A stretch of DNA of 64,000 nucleotides, from NCBI GenBank assembly GCA_937876205.1, contig CALEII010000032.1, positions 1 to 64,000 of the forward strand, in the 5' to 3' direction. The translations under genes and the position numbers were made by a program. The notes beneath the pieces were generated by a model. The model saw only the letters and a program-made list of their open reading frames with translations, made no database searches and was not told the origin of the DNA. This document shows positions 23,028 through 31,547 of this stretch, one piece after another. Numbering within the stretch: the first letter of the stretch is position 1; every line of letters starts with the position of its first letter. The DNA comes from an uncultured Clostridia bacterium. Lineage in GTDB: Bacteria > Bacillota > Clostridia > Oscillospirales > Acutalibacteraceae.

Positions 23028-25454
23028 ATGGCACAGGTAAATAAATACAGAGTTCACGAAGTTGCCAAGGATTTCAACGTCAAGAGCAACGGAATTATAG
23101 AACTTCTCGGCAAATATTTTGAAGATCCGAAAAAGCATCAGACAGCTCTGACAAATGAAGAGCTTGATATAATTTTTGACACCTTCACTCAGGAAAACGC
23201 TGTTGAAAGCTTTGATGAATACTTCAAGGTTACGGCAGAGAAGAAAGAGGAGCAGCCGGCAAAGGCAAAGGCTCCCGCAGCTGAGCAGGTCAAAGAGGAA
23301 GATAAGCCTCAGACAGAAGAAAAGGCTCCTGCAGCTCAGGAGAAGAATCAGCCTGCAGCAAAAACAGGCAAGCCTCAGACAAAGGCTTCCGAGAAGAAGC
23401 CCGAGGCAAAGCCCTTTGAAAAGAAGGCTGACAAAAAGAATAACGACACTCCCATTCAGGCAAGAACAAAGGGTGACAAGCGTACAATTGACACAAGAGG
23501 CTCTAATATTGACCTTGAAAAGTACAACGAGAAGTACGATGAGATTGCACCCGAAAATGCAAGAATGAAGGACAGAGACACTGCAAAGAAGCAGAAGATA
23601 AATCAGAAGTCAAAGCAGTACCGCAAGCAGGGTATGCGCTCCGGCAAGAAGGAAACAGAGCAGGAGAGACTTGCAAGAATTGCCGCAGAGAGAGCAAAGA
23701 AGCAGATTGTTATCAAGGTGCCCGATGAAATCACAGTCGGTGAGCTTGCTTCAAGACTCAAGGTCACTGCCGCAGAGGTTATCAAAAAATTATTCCTTTA
23801 CGGCATAATGGCTTCAATCAACGAGGTTATCGACTTCGACACAGCAGAAATCGTTGCAACAGACCTTGGCGCAAAGGTCGAAAAAGAGGTTGTTGTCACA
23901 ATTGAAGACAAAATCATCGATGACTCTGAAGACGATGAAGCAAACCTTCTTCCCAGAAGCCCCGTTGTCTGTGTTATGGGTCACGTTGACCACGGTAAGA
24001 CATCACTTCTTGATGCTATCCGTCACACATCTGTCACATCAACAGAATCAGGCGGTATCACTCAGCACATCGGTGCTTACAGAGTTAATCTTGACGGCGA
24101 AGAAATCACATTCCTTGACACTCCCGGCCACGCAGCGTTCACATCAATGCGTGCAAGAGGTGCAATGGCTACAGATATCGCAATCCTCGTTGTTGCAGCT
24201 GACGACGGTATTATGCCTCAGACAATTGAAGCTATCAACCACGCAAAGGCTGCAGGCATTCAGGTTGTTGTTGCAATCAACAAGATGGATAAGCCCGATG
24301 TCAACCCCGACAGAATTCTTCAGCAGCTCACAGAGCACGAAATCGTTCCCGAGGAATGGGGCGGTGACACAATCTGTGTTCCCGTATCTGCAAAGACAGG
24401 TATGAATATAGATAAGCTTCTTGAGTCAGTTCTTCTCATTGCAGAGATGAAGGAGCTCAAGGCTAACCCCAACAGAAAAGCAAAGGGTATTGTTATTGAA
24501 GCAAAGCTCGACAAGGGCAGAGGCCCCGTTGCAACACTTCTTGTTCAGAACGGTACACTCAGATCAGGCGATATCATCGTTGCAGGTACTGCAGTAGGCC
24601 GTGTCAGAGTTATGACAGACTACAACGGCAAGAAGATTGACGAGGCAGGCCCCTCAGTTCCCGTTGAGATTGCAGGTCTTGCAGAGGCTCCCAACGCAGG
24701 TGACGCATTTGACGCCGTTTCAGACGAAAGACTCGCAAGAGAGCTTGTTGAGCAGAGAAAGCAGCAGGAGAAGGAAGCTCAGTTCAATTCAGTTCAGAAG
24801 GTTACTCTTGACAACCTCTTCTCAACAATTGAAGCAGGTGAAATGAAAGAGCTTAACATCATCGTCAAGGCTGACGTTCAGGGCTCAGTTGAAGCAGTCA
24901 AGCAGAGTCTTGAAAAGCTTTCAAATGAAGAAGTTCGTGTGCGTGTTATCCACGGCGGCGTAGGTGCAGTCAATGAGTCAGACGTTATGCTTGCTCACGC
25001 ATCAAATGCCATCATCATCGGCTTCCACGTAAGACCCGACCCCGTTGCAGCTGCAAACGCAGAGCGTGACCACGTTGAAATGCGTATGTATATGGTCATT
25101 TACGACTGTATTGAAGACGTTGAAGCAGCTATCAAGGGTATGCTCGCTCCCAAGTTCAGAGATGTTGAGCTGGGCAGAATCGAAGTCAGAAGCACATTCA
25201 AGATTTCTTCTGTCGGTACAATCGCAGGCTGTTACGTTCTGAACGGTAAGGTTCAGAGAAACGCAAAAATCCGTGTTGTCCGTGAGGGTATCGTTATTGC
25301 TGAGGATGAAATAGATTCACTGCGCCGTTTCAAGGATGACGTAAAGGAAGTTGCATCAGGCTACGAATGCGGTATCGGTCTTTGCAAGTTCAACGACATC
25401 AAGGAAGGCGACATCTTCGAAGCATATATTACAGAAGAATACAGAGACAACTAA
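23028..25454 (+). CDS. infB: Translation initiation factor IF-2
   Basis: IF-2, 808 residues, the GTPase that places initiator tRNA on the ribosome. The order is a short N-terminal IF2N domain (KYRVHEVAKDFNVKSNGIIELL), a long low-complexity Lys/Ala/Gln/Pro linker (about 75-200), a second IF2N domain, and the G domain with GHVDHGKTS, DTPGHAAF and NKMDKP. Domains II-IV follow. AAGGAGG precedes the ATG at 23028. Its stop is directly followed by repeat element D1, which separates it from rbfA. Confidence 0.98.
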   Translation: MAQVNKYRVHEVAKDFNVKSNGIIELLGKYFEDPKKHQTALTNEELDIIFDTFTQENAVESFDEYFKVTAEKKEEQPAKAKAPAAEQVKEEDKPQTEEKAPAAQEKNQPAAKTGKPQTKASEKKPEAKPFEKKADKKNNDTPIQARTKGDKRTIDTRGSNIDLEKYNEKYDEIAPENARMKDRDTAKKQKINQKSKQYRKQGMRSGKKETEQERLARIAAERAKKQIVIKVPDEITVGELASRLKVTAAEVIKKLFLYGIMASINEVIDFDTAEIVATDLGAKVEKEVVVTIEDKIIDDSEDDEANLLPRSPVVCVMGHVDHGKTSLLDAIRHTSVTSTESGGITQHIGAYRVNLDGEEITFLDTPGHAAFTSMRARGAMATDIAILVVAADDGIMPQTIEAINHAKAAGIQVVVAINKMDKPDVNPDRILQQLTEHEIVPEEWGGDTICVPVSAKTGMNIDKLLESVLLIAEMKELKANPNRKAKGIVIEAKLDKGRGPVATLLVQNGTLRSGDIIVAGTAVGRVRVMTDYNGKKIDEAGPSVPVEIAGLAEAPNAGDAFDAVSDERLARELVEQRKQQEKEAQFNSVQKVTLDNLFSTIEAGEMKELNIIVKADVQGSVEAVKQSLEKLSNEEVRVRVIHGGVGAVNESDVMLAHASNAIIIGFHVRPDPVAAANAERDHVEMRMYMVIYDCIEDVEAAIKGMLAPKFRDVELGRIEVRSTFKISSVGTIAGCYVLNGKVQRNAKIRVVREGIVIAEDEIDSLRRFKDDVKEVASGYECGIGLCKFNDIKEGDIFEAYITEEYRDN

Positions 25455-25617
25455 AAATTCGCAATTATCAATGTGTAATTCGCAATTTCGGAAAAGGCTT
25501 TGCCTTTTGATTCATTATAAAATCAACACCGAAGGTGTTCCGATAATTGCGAATTGATAATTTCCAATTGCAAATTATAAAAGAATTATGCATTATGCAT
25601 TGTGCATTGTGCATTGA
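25455..25617. repeat. Intergenic repeat element D1
   Basis: Begins at the infB stop codon. It is built from partly palindromic words (TCGCAATTATCAATG, AATTGCGAATTGATAATT) around GGAAAAGGCTTTGCC and CACCGAAGGTG hairpins, and ends in the tandem word ATGCATT/GTGCATT (25584-25615). The same core type recurs in D2 at 42921-43104, and the tail words recur at 32197-32226. The infB and rbfA genes stay in the same direction across it. Confidence 0.75.
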
Positions 25618-25634
25618 CGAAAGGATGAATTGTT

Positions 25635-26003
25635 TTGTCAATGTATAAAAATGACAGGACAGCGGAAGATATCAGAAGAGAAATCACCGCTGTCATCAGA
25701 GAGCTGAAAGACCCCAGAGTCAAGGACAAGCTCCTTACAGTTGTAAGAATTGAGCTTGCAGGCGACCTCTCTTTCGGCAAAGTATATATAAGTGCGCTTG
25801 AGGGCTACGAAACAGCTGTTGCTGCCGCAAAGGGGCTCACTCACGCACAGGGGCTCATCAGAAGAGAAGTCGGCAACAGACTTCATCTGAGAAAATCTCC
25901 CGAGCTCAAGTTTATTGCAGATGACTCAGTCCGTAAGGGTATAGAGCTCTGGCAGGATTATGAAAACAGGACCCGAAAGGATACAGATGATGAGAATAAC
26001 TAA
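25635..26003 (+). CDS. rbfA: Ribosome-binding factor A
   Basis: RbfA, 122 residues, a cold-shock KH-fold protein acting late in 30S maturation. Family marks are EDIRREITAVIRELKDPRV, the central LTVVRIELAGDLSFGKVYIS and the C-terminal LHLRKSPELKFIADDSVRKG. The start is TTG at 25635 after AAAGGATG, or ATG two codons later; TTG starts are common in this operon. It overlaps nrnA by 17 nt. Confidence 0.95.
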   Translation: MSMYKNDRTAEDIRREITAVIRELKDPRVKDKLLTVVRIELAGDLSFGKVYISALEGYETAVAAAKGLTHAQGLIRREVGNRLHLRKSPELKFIADDSVRKGIELWQDYENRTRKDTDDENN

Positions 26004-26958
26004 GGAAAAGGCGGCGTCAATGCTCCTTTCAATGGATAATATTCTTATTTTTGCTCACGAAAACCCCGACGGGGATGCCGTGGGCAGTACCTGTGCGTTG
26101 TGCAAGGGTCTTGTGTCAATCGGCAAAAAAGCTGCAGTGTGGCTTGACAGTGTGCCGAAAAACGATGTTAAATATACCGACGGTATACTTTATGACGGCA
26201 GCTTTACTCCGGAGCATATTGTGACGGTTGACACTGCCGACAATAAAATAATGTGTGCAAATATCGGCTCATACGGCAAGGACACTCCCGTTGAGCTTTG
26301 CATTGACCACCATTATTCAAACACTCTTTATGCAGAGAACACTTATCTTGATGATGAAGCAGCTGCTGCAGGTGAAGCTGTTTATGACATTCTCAGAGAA
26401 ATGAATGTTCAGATAACAAAGGATATTGCTGAGTGTATCTATGTGGCAGTTGCTACAGATACGGGATGTTTCCGCTTCAGCAACACAACGGCAAAAACGC
26501 TCAGAACAGCCGCAGATATGCTTGATACGGGCATTGATGCGGGTGAAATCAACCGTATTCAGTTTGAAACAAAGTCAAAGGAATACGCCGCAATGGAAAA
26601 GCTTGCTTTAGGCGGTATGCAGATGCACTTTGACGGCAAATGTGCCGTAATTGTTCTCACACACGATATGTATGTGCAAAGCGGAGCGATTGACAGCGAG
26701 ACTCAGGCACTTTCTTCACTTCCCAGACAGATTGAAGGTGTTTTCGTGGGCATCACAATGAAAGAGAAGCAGGAAGGTCTTTTCAGGATTTCAATCCGTA
26801 CAAATGCACCTGCAGATGCCTCTGAAATTGCTTCTCACCTTGACGGCGGAGGGCACAGAATGGCTGCCGGCTGTTCATTCAAAGGCACAAAGGACGATGC
26901 AGTGCGTACCGTTCTTGAATACACTGAGCAACAGCTCTTAAAAGCAGGGTTATTATGA
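25987..26958 (+). CDS. nrnA: DHH/DHHA1 phosphoesterase NrnA
   Basis: Bifunctional nanoRNase/pAp phosphatase of the DHH family, 323 residues, degrading 2-5-nt RNAs and pAp. Metal-binding motifs are HENPDGDAVGS near residue 24, a mid-protein aspartate (HIVTVDTAD), DHHYSN and the DHHA1 signature GGGHRMAAG. The ATG pair at 25987/25990 follows AAAGGA inside rbfA. It overlaps truB (ATGA), making one translationally coupled series rbfA-nrnA-truB-ribF-maf. Confidence 0.94.
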   Translation: MMRITKEKAASMLLSMDNILIFAHENPDGDAVGSTCALCKGLVSIGKKAAVWLDSVPKNDVKYTDGILYDGSFTPEHIVTVDTADNKIMCANIGSYGKDTPVELCIDHHYSNTLYAENTYLDDEAAAAGEAVYDILREMNVQITKDIAECIYVAVATDTGCFRFSNTTAKTLRTAADMLDTGIDAGEINRIQFETKSKEYAAMEKLALGGMQMHFDGKCAVIVLTHDMYVQSGAIDSETQALSSLPRQIEGVFVGITMKEKQEGLFRISIRTNAPADASEIASHLDGGGHRMAAGCSFKGTKDDAVRTVLEYTEQQLLKAGLL

Positions 26959-27836
26959 ACGGATTTATCATACTCGACAAGCCTGCAGGCATAACATCAT
27001 TCATCGGCGGTGCGATTGTCAGGCGTGTTACAAAAGAGAAAAAAACAGGACACACAGGCACCCTTGACCCTATGGCAACGGGTGTTTTGCCTGTTGCAGT
27101 GGGAAATGCCACAAGGTTTATCGAGCTTCTGCCCAGTCACGACAAGGGCTACAGGGCATCATTCAGGCTCGGCACAACAACAGACACTCTTGACATAACG
27201 GGAAAAGTTCTCACCACAAGCGATAATATTCCCGATGAAGAGGCGGTAAAGAATGCAATTGCTCATTTCAATGGAGAAATCGAGCAGCTGCCGCCAATGT
27301 ATTCAGCTATAAAAAAGGACGGCAAAAGGCTTTATGAGCTTGCCCGTCAGGGGATTGAGGTTGAAAGAGAAAAACGCATTGTCACAATTTACAGCTGTGA
27401 TTTTGTGTCATTCCTGAACGGGGAATACACGATTGATGTGAAATGCTCAAAGGGTACTTACATCCGTTCTCTCATTTCAGACATCGGTGAAATGCTCGGC
27501 TGCGGTGCAGTTATGACTGCTCTGAGAAGAACGCTCTCAAACGGTTTTTCAATTGATGATGCACATACTGAAGATGAGCTGAAAAGTGCAGAAGATATAT
27601 CGGCTTTTGTTATCCCCGTTGATAAGGCACTTGAAGCTTACCCCGCAATAAAAGTGAGTGAAGCTCAGGCAAAACGCTTCAGAAACGGCGGTGAGCTTGA
27701 CTCTCAGAGGCTTCACACAAGGCTTGTGCCGTCACTTTACAGAGTCTATTCACCCGAAGGCTCTTTTTTAGGTCTTGGTGAATACAGAGAAAACGAAACA
27801 AATCTTTTTGTAAAAAGGGTTTTTGTTAATGACTGA
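26955..27836 (+). CDS. truB: tRNA pseudouridine-55 synthase
   Basis: TruB, 293 residues, making pseudouridine 55 in the T-loop of tRNAs. The catalytic aspartate is in GHTGTLDPMATGVLPV (motif II). KGYRASFRLGTTTDTLDITG and CSKGTYIRSLISDIGE are family blocks. The C-terminal PUA-like region is short, as in other Firmicutes. Start overlaps the nrnA stop; the end overlaps ribF. Confidence 0.96.
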   Translation: MNGFIILDKPAGITSFIGGAIVRRVTKEKKTGHTGTLDPMATGVLPVAVGNATRFIELLPSHDKGYRASFRLGTTTDTLDITGKVLTTSDNIPDEEAVKNAIAHFNGEIEQLPPMYSAIKKDGKRLYELARQGIEVEREKRIVTIYSCDFVSFLNGEYTIDVKCSKGTYIRSLISDIGEMLGCGAVMTALRRTLSNGFSIDDAHTEDELKSAEDISAFVIPVDKALEAYPAIKVSEAQAKRFRNGGELDSQRLHTRLVPSLYRVYSPEGSFLGLGEYRENETNLFVKRVFVND

Positions 27837-28731
27837 TTTCAAAGGCAGAAAAACAGCCGTCGCACTGGGAAACTTCGACGGACTGCATAAAGGGCATCTT
27901 GCCGTTATAAATGAGGCTGTTATGGAGAAGCATAACGGTCTTTTGCCTTGTATTCTGACCTTTGATTCACATCCGCAGAAGACTCTCAGAGGCTCAGCAC
28001 CAAAGAAAATTATGACCAAGGGCCTTTGCGAGAAGATAACGGCAGGTCTCGGGTGTGAAACAATAAGACTCTCTTTTGAGGAAGTCAGAAATATGACTTC
28101 CGAGGAGTTTTTTAATGAAATTCTTGTTGGAAAACTGAACATCGGCTTTGTCTCCTGCGGTTTTAATTACCGTTTCGGCAAAAACGGTGAGGGCAATGCC
28201 GAAACACTCCGTCACCTGTGTGAAAAAGCAGGCGTCGGCTTCAGCTGTGTGGGTGAAGTGCTTTATAATAACGAGCCTATAAGCTCAACGAGAATCAGAC
28301 AGGCAATTGAAAATGGCGACATTGAAAATGCAAACAATATGCTCGGCAGACATTTTGCATACGATTCCGAGGTAGTGCACGGTGCGGGAATCGGGAAGAG
28401 AATCATCGGTTTCCCCACAATAAATCAGGTCTTTCCCGAATGGCATATTATTCCGAAAAACGGTGTTTACGCCTCTGCAACAGAGGTTGACGGCAGACTT
28501 TATCCCTCAATGACAAATATCGGAAAAAGACCTACCGTAAACGGTGACGAGCTTCGCAGTGAAACCTGCATCATCGGTTTTTCTGGCGATTTATACGGCT
28601 CTCACCCCGAAGTAAGGCTTTTAAAGCTTATAAGAGAAGAAAAAAAATTCCCCTCTCTCGAGGCACTTTCAGCTCAGCTGAAAACTGACTCGGAAGAGGC
28701 GGAAAAAATATATAATGAGGTGTTCCGATGA
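27829..28731 (+). CDS. ribF: Bifunctional riboflavin kinase/FAD synthetase
   Basis: RibF, 300 residues, converting riboflavin to FMN and then FAD. The N-terminal adenylyltransferase domain has GNFDGLHKGHLAVI (HxGH-type) and ISSTRIRQAIENGD; the C-terminal kinase domain has GRHFAYDSEVVHGAGIGKR and GFPTINQ, with NGVYAS and TNIGKRPT. ATG at 27829 overlaps the truB stop; a TTG two codons earlier is possible. The gene overlaps maf by 4 nt. Confidence 0.96.
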   Translation: MTDFKGRKTAVALGNFDGLHKGHLAVINEAVMEKHNGLLPCILTFDSHPQKTLRGSAPKKIMTKGLCEKITAGLGCETIRLSFEEVRNMTSEEFFNEILVGKLNIGFVSCGFNYRFGKNGEGNAETLRHLCEKAGVGFSCVGEVLYNNEPISSTRIRQAIENGDIENANNMLGRHFAYDSEVVHGAGIGKRIIGFPTINQVFPEWHIIPKNGVYASATEVDGRLYPSMTNIGKRPTVNGDELRSETCIIGFSGDLYGSHPEVRLLKLIREEKKFPSLEALSAQLKTDSEEAEKIYNEVFR

Positions 28732-29318
28732 AAATTATACTTGCCTCGGCATCACCGAGAAGAAAAGAGCTGCTCACTCTTGCAGGCTTTGAGTACGAGG
28801 TTATTGTATCACAGTGTGAAGAGATACTTCCCGAGGGCATCACTCCCGATAAGGCGGTTGAGGAGCTTGCAAGACAGAAAGCAGAGGATGTATTCAGCCG
28901 TAATACCGATTGTATGATTATTGCCGCAGATACGGTTGTGGCTCTGGGTAACACAATCCTCGGCAAGCCGAAGGACGAAGACGATGCGTTCACAATGCTT
29001 TCGTCGCTTTCGGGCAGAAGACATACAGTGTATACAGGCGTCTGCATAAAAACAAAAGATAAAACAGACATTTTTCACGTTGCAACAGATGTTGAGTTTT
29101 ATCCTCTTTCCGAAAAAGAAATAAAAGACTACATCGCAACAAAGGAGCCTATGGACAAAGCCGGTGCATACGGTATTCAGGGCAAGGGCTTTGTGCTTGT
29201 AAAAGGCATCCACGGTGATTATTTCAATGTTGTGGGCCTGCCTCTTGCAGAAACGGTAAGACACATAAACAATAATTTAGCGGAGCTAAATTATTGTAAA
29301 GTAATAGGTAAGAAGTAA
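28728..29318 (+). CDS. maf: Maf-like nucleotide pyrophosphatase, C-terminus extended by a repeat
   Basis: Maf/YhdE family nucleoside triphosphate pyrophosphatase, 196 residues, thought to hydrolyse non-canonical or modified nucleotides. The start ILASASPRRKELLTLAGF and IIAADTVVALG are family motifs, and FNVVGLPLAETV is the usual C-terminal block. The last 16-17 residues (INNNLAELNYCKVIGKK) are encoded by repeat element B2, which begins at 29269 and supplies the stop codon. The family normally ends close to the entry point, so the tail is an add-on, probably tolerated. Start overlaps ribF (ATGA). Confidence 0.93.
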   Translation: MKIILASASPRRKELLTLAGFEYEVIVSQCEEILPEGITPDKAVEELARQKAEDVFSRNTDCMIIAADTVVALGNTILGKPKDEDDAFTMLSSLSGRRHTVYTGVCIKTKDKTDIFHVATDVEFYPLSEKEIKDYIATKEPMDKAGAYGIQGKGFVLVKGIHGDYFNVVGLPLAETVRHINNNLAELNYCKVIGKK

Positions 29319-29454
29319 GAGTGAAGAAGTTCGGGCGGGACACCCGCACCCGATTATAAATAGGGTAAGGGGCAACGCCCCTTCCACACTTATTCACTAT
29401 TACCTATTACTTCTTACTTCAACAATAATTTATCGCACAGCGATAAATTATTGT
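29269..29454. repeat. Modular intergenic element B2 (186 bp, complete)
   Basis: Left hairpin ACAATAATTTAG/GAGCTAAATTATTGT (29269-29297), a core of about 125 bp with GGCGGGACACCCGC and AAGGGGCAACGCCCCTTCC hairpins, and right hairpin with AATTTATCG/CGATAAATT. It is identical by eye to B3. The left end lies inside maf and the right end touches the stop codon of the GH35 gene (29455-29457), so it fills the whole gap between convergent genes. Confidence 0.92.
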
Positions 29455-31209
29455 TTATCCGAGTTCAGGGACATCAACAAACTCAACCGTAATGCTTTCA
29501 GCGGAATCTGTTTCAAAGACGATAACTTCGTTTCTGCCCTCTTTAAGCATAGGTGCGGGAACATAAAGTGTCTTCTGAGGGCCTGCATCGTTATAATATC
29601 TGCCGAGGTTGAAGCCGTTGACAATAACGATACCCTTGTGGAAGCCGTCAAGTCTTATGAATGTGTCACAGGGCTTGCCTTCGATATTGAGGAAACCACG
29701 CAGGAATGATGCGACCTTGACATCGCCTTTTTCCTCTTTGAAGGGAACTGCTGAGAGGTCTTTCATGGGCAGTGGATACATATCCCAGCCGAAATGGTAC
29801 TGACCGCCGAAACGGATGCCTCTGAGACCCTTGTGATCGGGCATATGTGTGCCGTAATTGACTCTGCCCATATTTTCGCAGAGAATATCAAGCTTTTTCT
29901 TTTCTCCCTTTTCAAGGGGGATTTTTATTTTGTCGTCACGTCTTGTGCGTTCATAAATTCCCTTGAATTCACCGTCAACATAGACAACTGCTCTGTCGTG
30001 AACGGCATTGAAGCCAAGCTCCCAGTCTTCACGGGGACCTTCAAGCTCTGTTGAATACATTGTAAATCCGTAATACTGACCGATGTCCTCCATAAATTTT
30101 GGTGCAGCTGTGTGAACAGGCTTTGAAATAAAGGGAAGAGATTCAAAAATTGATGCTCTTTCAGTCAGTTCAAGCTTTCCGTAAGCCTTTTTCTCGGAAT
30201 TTTTCACTGTGAGAGGGGGAAGCGGCTCGCCATTAAACTTTTCTATAATCTTTCTTACTTCCGTATAAGCGGGAGTGATGTCGCCGGCTTCTGACAGAAG
30301 TGCATTGTAGTCATAGCTTGTGATTGTGGGGTCATAATGCTCATAGTAGTTTGCACCGTTCATAAAGCCGAAGTTTGTGCCGCCGTGGAACATATAGAAA
30401 TTGAGTGAAGCGCCTGCTTTGAGCATATCATCAAAAAGTCCTGCAAGTTCTTTTGCTTCACGTGTGTGATGGATATCATACCAATGGTCAAACCAACCGC
30501 ACCAGTATTCACCGCACATTCTCGGCTGATTGGGTCTGAAATCATCAAGCACTTTGAAATTTTCATCAGGTCTTGAACCGAAGTTTGCAACGCAGGGGTA
30601 GTCGGGCAGAGTTCCGCCGCCGAGCATAAAATATGTTGCACCGTCAGATGTGAAAAGCATACAGTCAATGCCGTTTTCTTTGTAAATGTCGGCAATTTTC
30701 TGCATATATTCGTGGTCATTACCGTATGAGCCGTATTCATTCTCAATCTGCATCATAATGATGTTTCCGCCGTTGGTGGAAAGGTATTTTCTGATTCTGC
30801 CGAGAAGCTCTTTCATATAACGGTCAACCTTTGAAATATAAAGGTCGTCGTTGCAACGGATTTCCATATCTTTGTATTTAAGAAGCCATGCGGGAAGTCC
30901 GCCGAATTCCCATTCAGCGCAGATGTAGGGACCGGGTCTGAGGATAACATAAAGCCCCAGCTCCTGAGCAAATTCAATGTACGCTTCAAGGTCGAGCATT
31001 CCTGAAAAATCAAAAACACCCTCTTCAGGCTCGTGAAGATTCCAGCAGGTGTATGTTTCAACGGTGTTAAAGCCGCATTCCTTGAGCTTTAAAAGTCTGT
31101 CGTACCAGTATTCACGGGGAATACGGAAATAGTGCATCGCACCTGAAATTATGGTAAATTCCTTGTCATCAAGATAGAATTTGTCTTTGTTGTATGTAAG
31201 AAGTGACAT
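29455..31209 (-). CDS. Glycoside hydrolase family 35 beta-galactosidase
   Basis: A 584-residue GH35 enzyme cleaving terminal beta-galactosides. The TIM barrel begins GAMHYFRIPREYWYDRLLKL. The acid/base is in IENEYG (E158) and the nucleophile in CGEYWCGWFD (E234). The C-terminal third holds the beta-sandwich domains (GFTMYSTELEGP, IVIVNGFNLGRYY). There is no signal peptide, so it probably acts in the cytoplasm on imported galactosides. ATG at 31209 follows AAGGAGCG, with its own promoter at 31239-31267, divergent from the toxin-antitoxin-like locus. Length and motif spacing are typical of the bacterial subgroup. Confidence 0.95.
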   Translation of the reverse strand: MSLLTYNKDKFYLDDKEFTIISGAMHYFRIPREYWYDRLLKLKECGFNTVETYTCWNLHEPEEGVFDFSGMLDLEAYIEFAQELGLYVILRPGPYICAEWEFGGLPAWLLKYKDMEIRCNDDLYISKVDRYMKELLGRIRKYLSTNGGNIIMMQIENEYGSYGNDHEYMQKIADIYKENGIDCMLFTSDGATYFMLGGGTLPDYPCVANFGSRPDENFKVLDDFRPNQPRMCGEYWCGWFDHWYDIHHTREAKELAGLFDDMLKAGASLNFYMFHGGTNFGFMNGANYYEHYDPTITSYDYNALLSEAGDITPAYTEVRKIIEKFNGEPLPPLTVKNSEKKAYGKLELTERASIFESLPFISKPVHTAAPKFMEDIGQYYGFTMYSTELEGPREDWELGFNAVHDRAVVYVDGEFKGIYERTRRDDKIKIPLEKGEKKKLDILCENMGRVNYGTHMPDHKGLRGIRFGGQYHFGWDMYPLPMKDLSAVPFKEEKGDVKVASFLRGFLNIEGKPCDTFIRLDGFHKGIVIVNGFNLGRYYNDAGPQKTLYVPAPMLKEGRNEVIVFETDSAESITVEFVDVPELG

Positions 31210-31238
31210 ATATACGCTCCTTTGCTTTTAATAAAAAT

Positions 31239-31267
31239 ATGATAGCATTAAAAGGGTTGCGTGTCAA
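31239..31267 (-). promoter_or_regulatory. Sigma A promoter of the GH35 gene
   Basis: On the - strand TTGACA (31267-31262), 17-bp spacer, TATCAT (31244-31239), 30 nt upstream of the ATG. It lies back to back with the + strand promoter of the toxin-like peptide at 31285-31313. Confidence 0.75.
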
Positions 31268-31284
31268 TAAAGGATATTGAGCAG

Positions 31285-31313
31285 TTGACAAAATACGACA
31301 CGGAATATATAAT
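31285..31313 (+). promoter_or_regulatory. Perfect consensus promoter of the toxin-like peptide
   Basis: TTGACA (31285-31290), exactly 17 bp, TATAAT (31308-31313). The start is expected near 31321, so the RNA begins about GTAGTCAAGAGG and has a 58-nt leader. Confidence 0.88.
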
Positions 31314-31378
31314 AAATGCTGTAGTCAAGAGGCGACAGAAGCGGTTAGCACACCAAGCGAAAGCGAGGTGATGCTCTA

Positions 31379-31462
31379 ATGATGAAGATTGTATTATGTT
31401 TACTTTTTTATGTACTTAATAAAGAAACAAAGTCAATCACAATAACCATCAGAAAGAAATAA
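31379..31462 (+). CDS. 27-aa hydrophobic peptide, candidate type I toxin
   Basis: A short gene with GAGGTG 8 nt before ATGATG. The peptide begins MMKIVLCLLFYVLNK, a hydrophobic stretch of about 11 residues, and ends in a polar basic tail (SITITIRKK). That layout, a short membrane-inserting segment plus a charged tail, is usual for type I toxins. It has a perfect promoter upstream, and its stop lies within a terminator hairpin toward which a second promoter fires from the other side. It is not recognisably Fst, TxpA or Ldr. The leader contains AAGCGAAAGCG and a sequence (TCAAGAGG...AGCGGTTAGC) repeated in inverted orientation at 31519-31543. Toxicity is inferred from organisation only. Confidence 0.6.
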   Translation: MMKIVLCLLFYVLNKETKSITITIRKK

Positions 31463-31491
31463 CCGCCCCTGTTGGCACCAGGAACGGTTAT
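31459..31491. terminator. Shared bidirectional terminator of the toxin-like locus
   Basis: ATAACCG (31459-31465) pairs with CGGTTAT (31485-31491), with CTG/CAG pairing inside. On the - strand it is followed by TTTCTTTC. It sits where the two convergent transcripts meet, the arrangement of type I antisense pairs. Confidence 0.7.
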
Positions 31492-31541
31492 AAGTAAAAT
31501 TATAAATTTCCTCGGCTAACCGCTTTTTACGGTTACCTCTT
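31459..31541 (-). ncRNA. Candidate antisense antitoxin RNA
   Basis: A transcript of about 80 nt predicted from the - strand promoter at 31548-31576. It begins ATCAAGAGG, folds a hairpin TAACCG-TAAAAAG-CGGTTA, and ends at the shared terminator, overlapping the 3' end of the peptide mRNA. Its 5' sequence matches rather than complements the mRNA leader, but its TAACCG could pair with CGGTTA in that leader. No coding potential was seen. Confidence 0.5.
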
Positions 31542-31547
31542 GATTAC

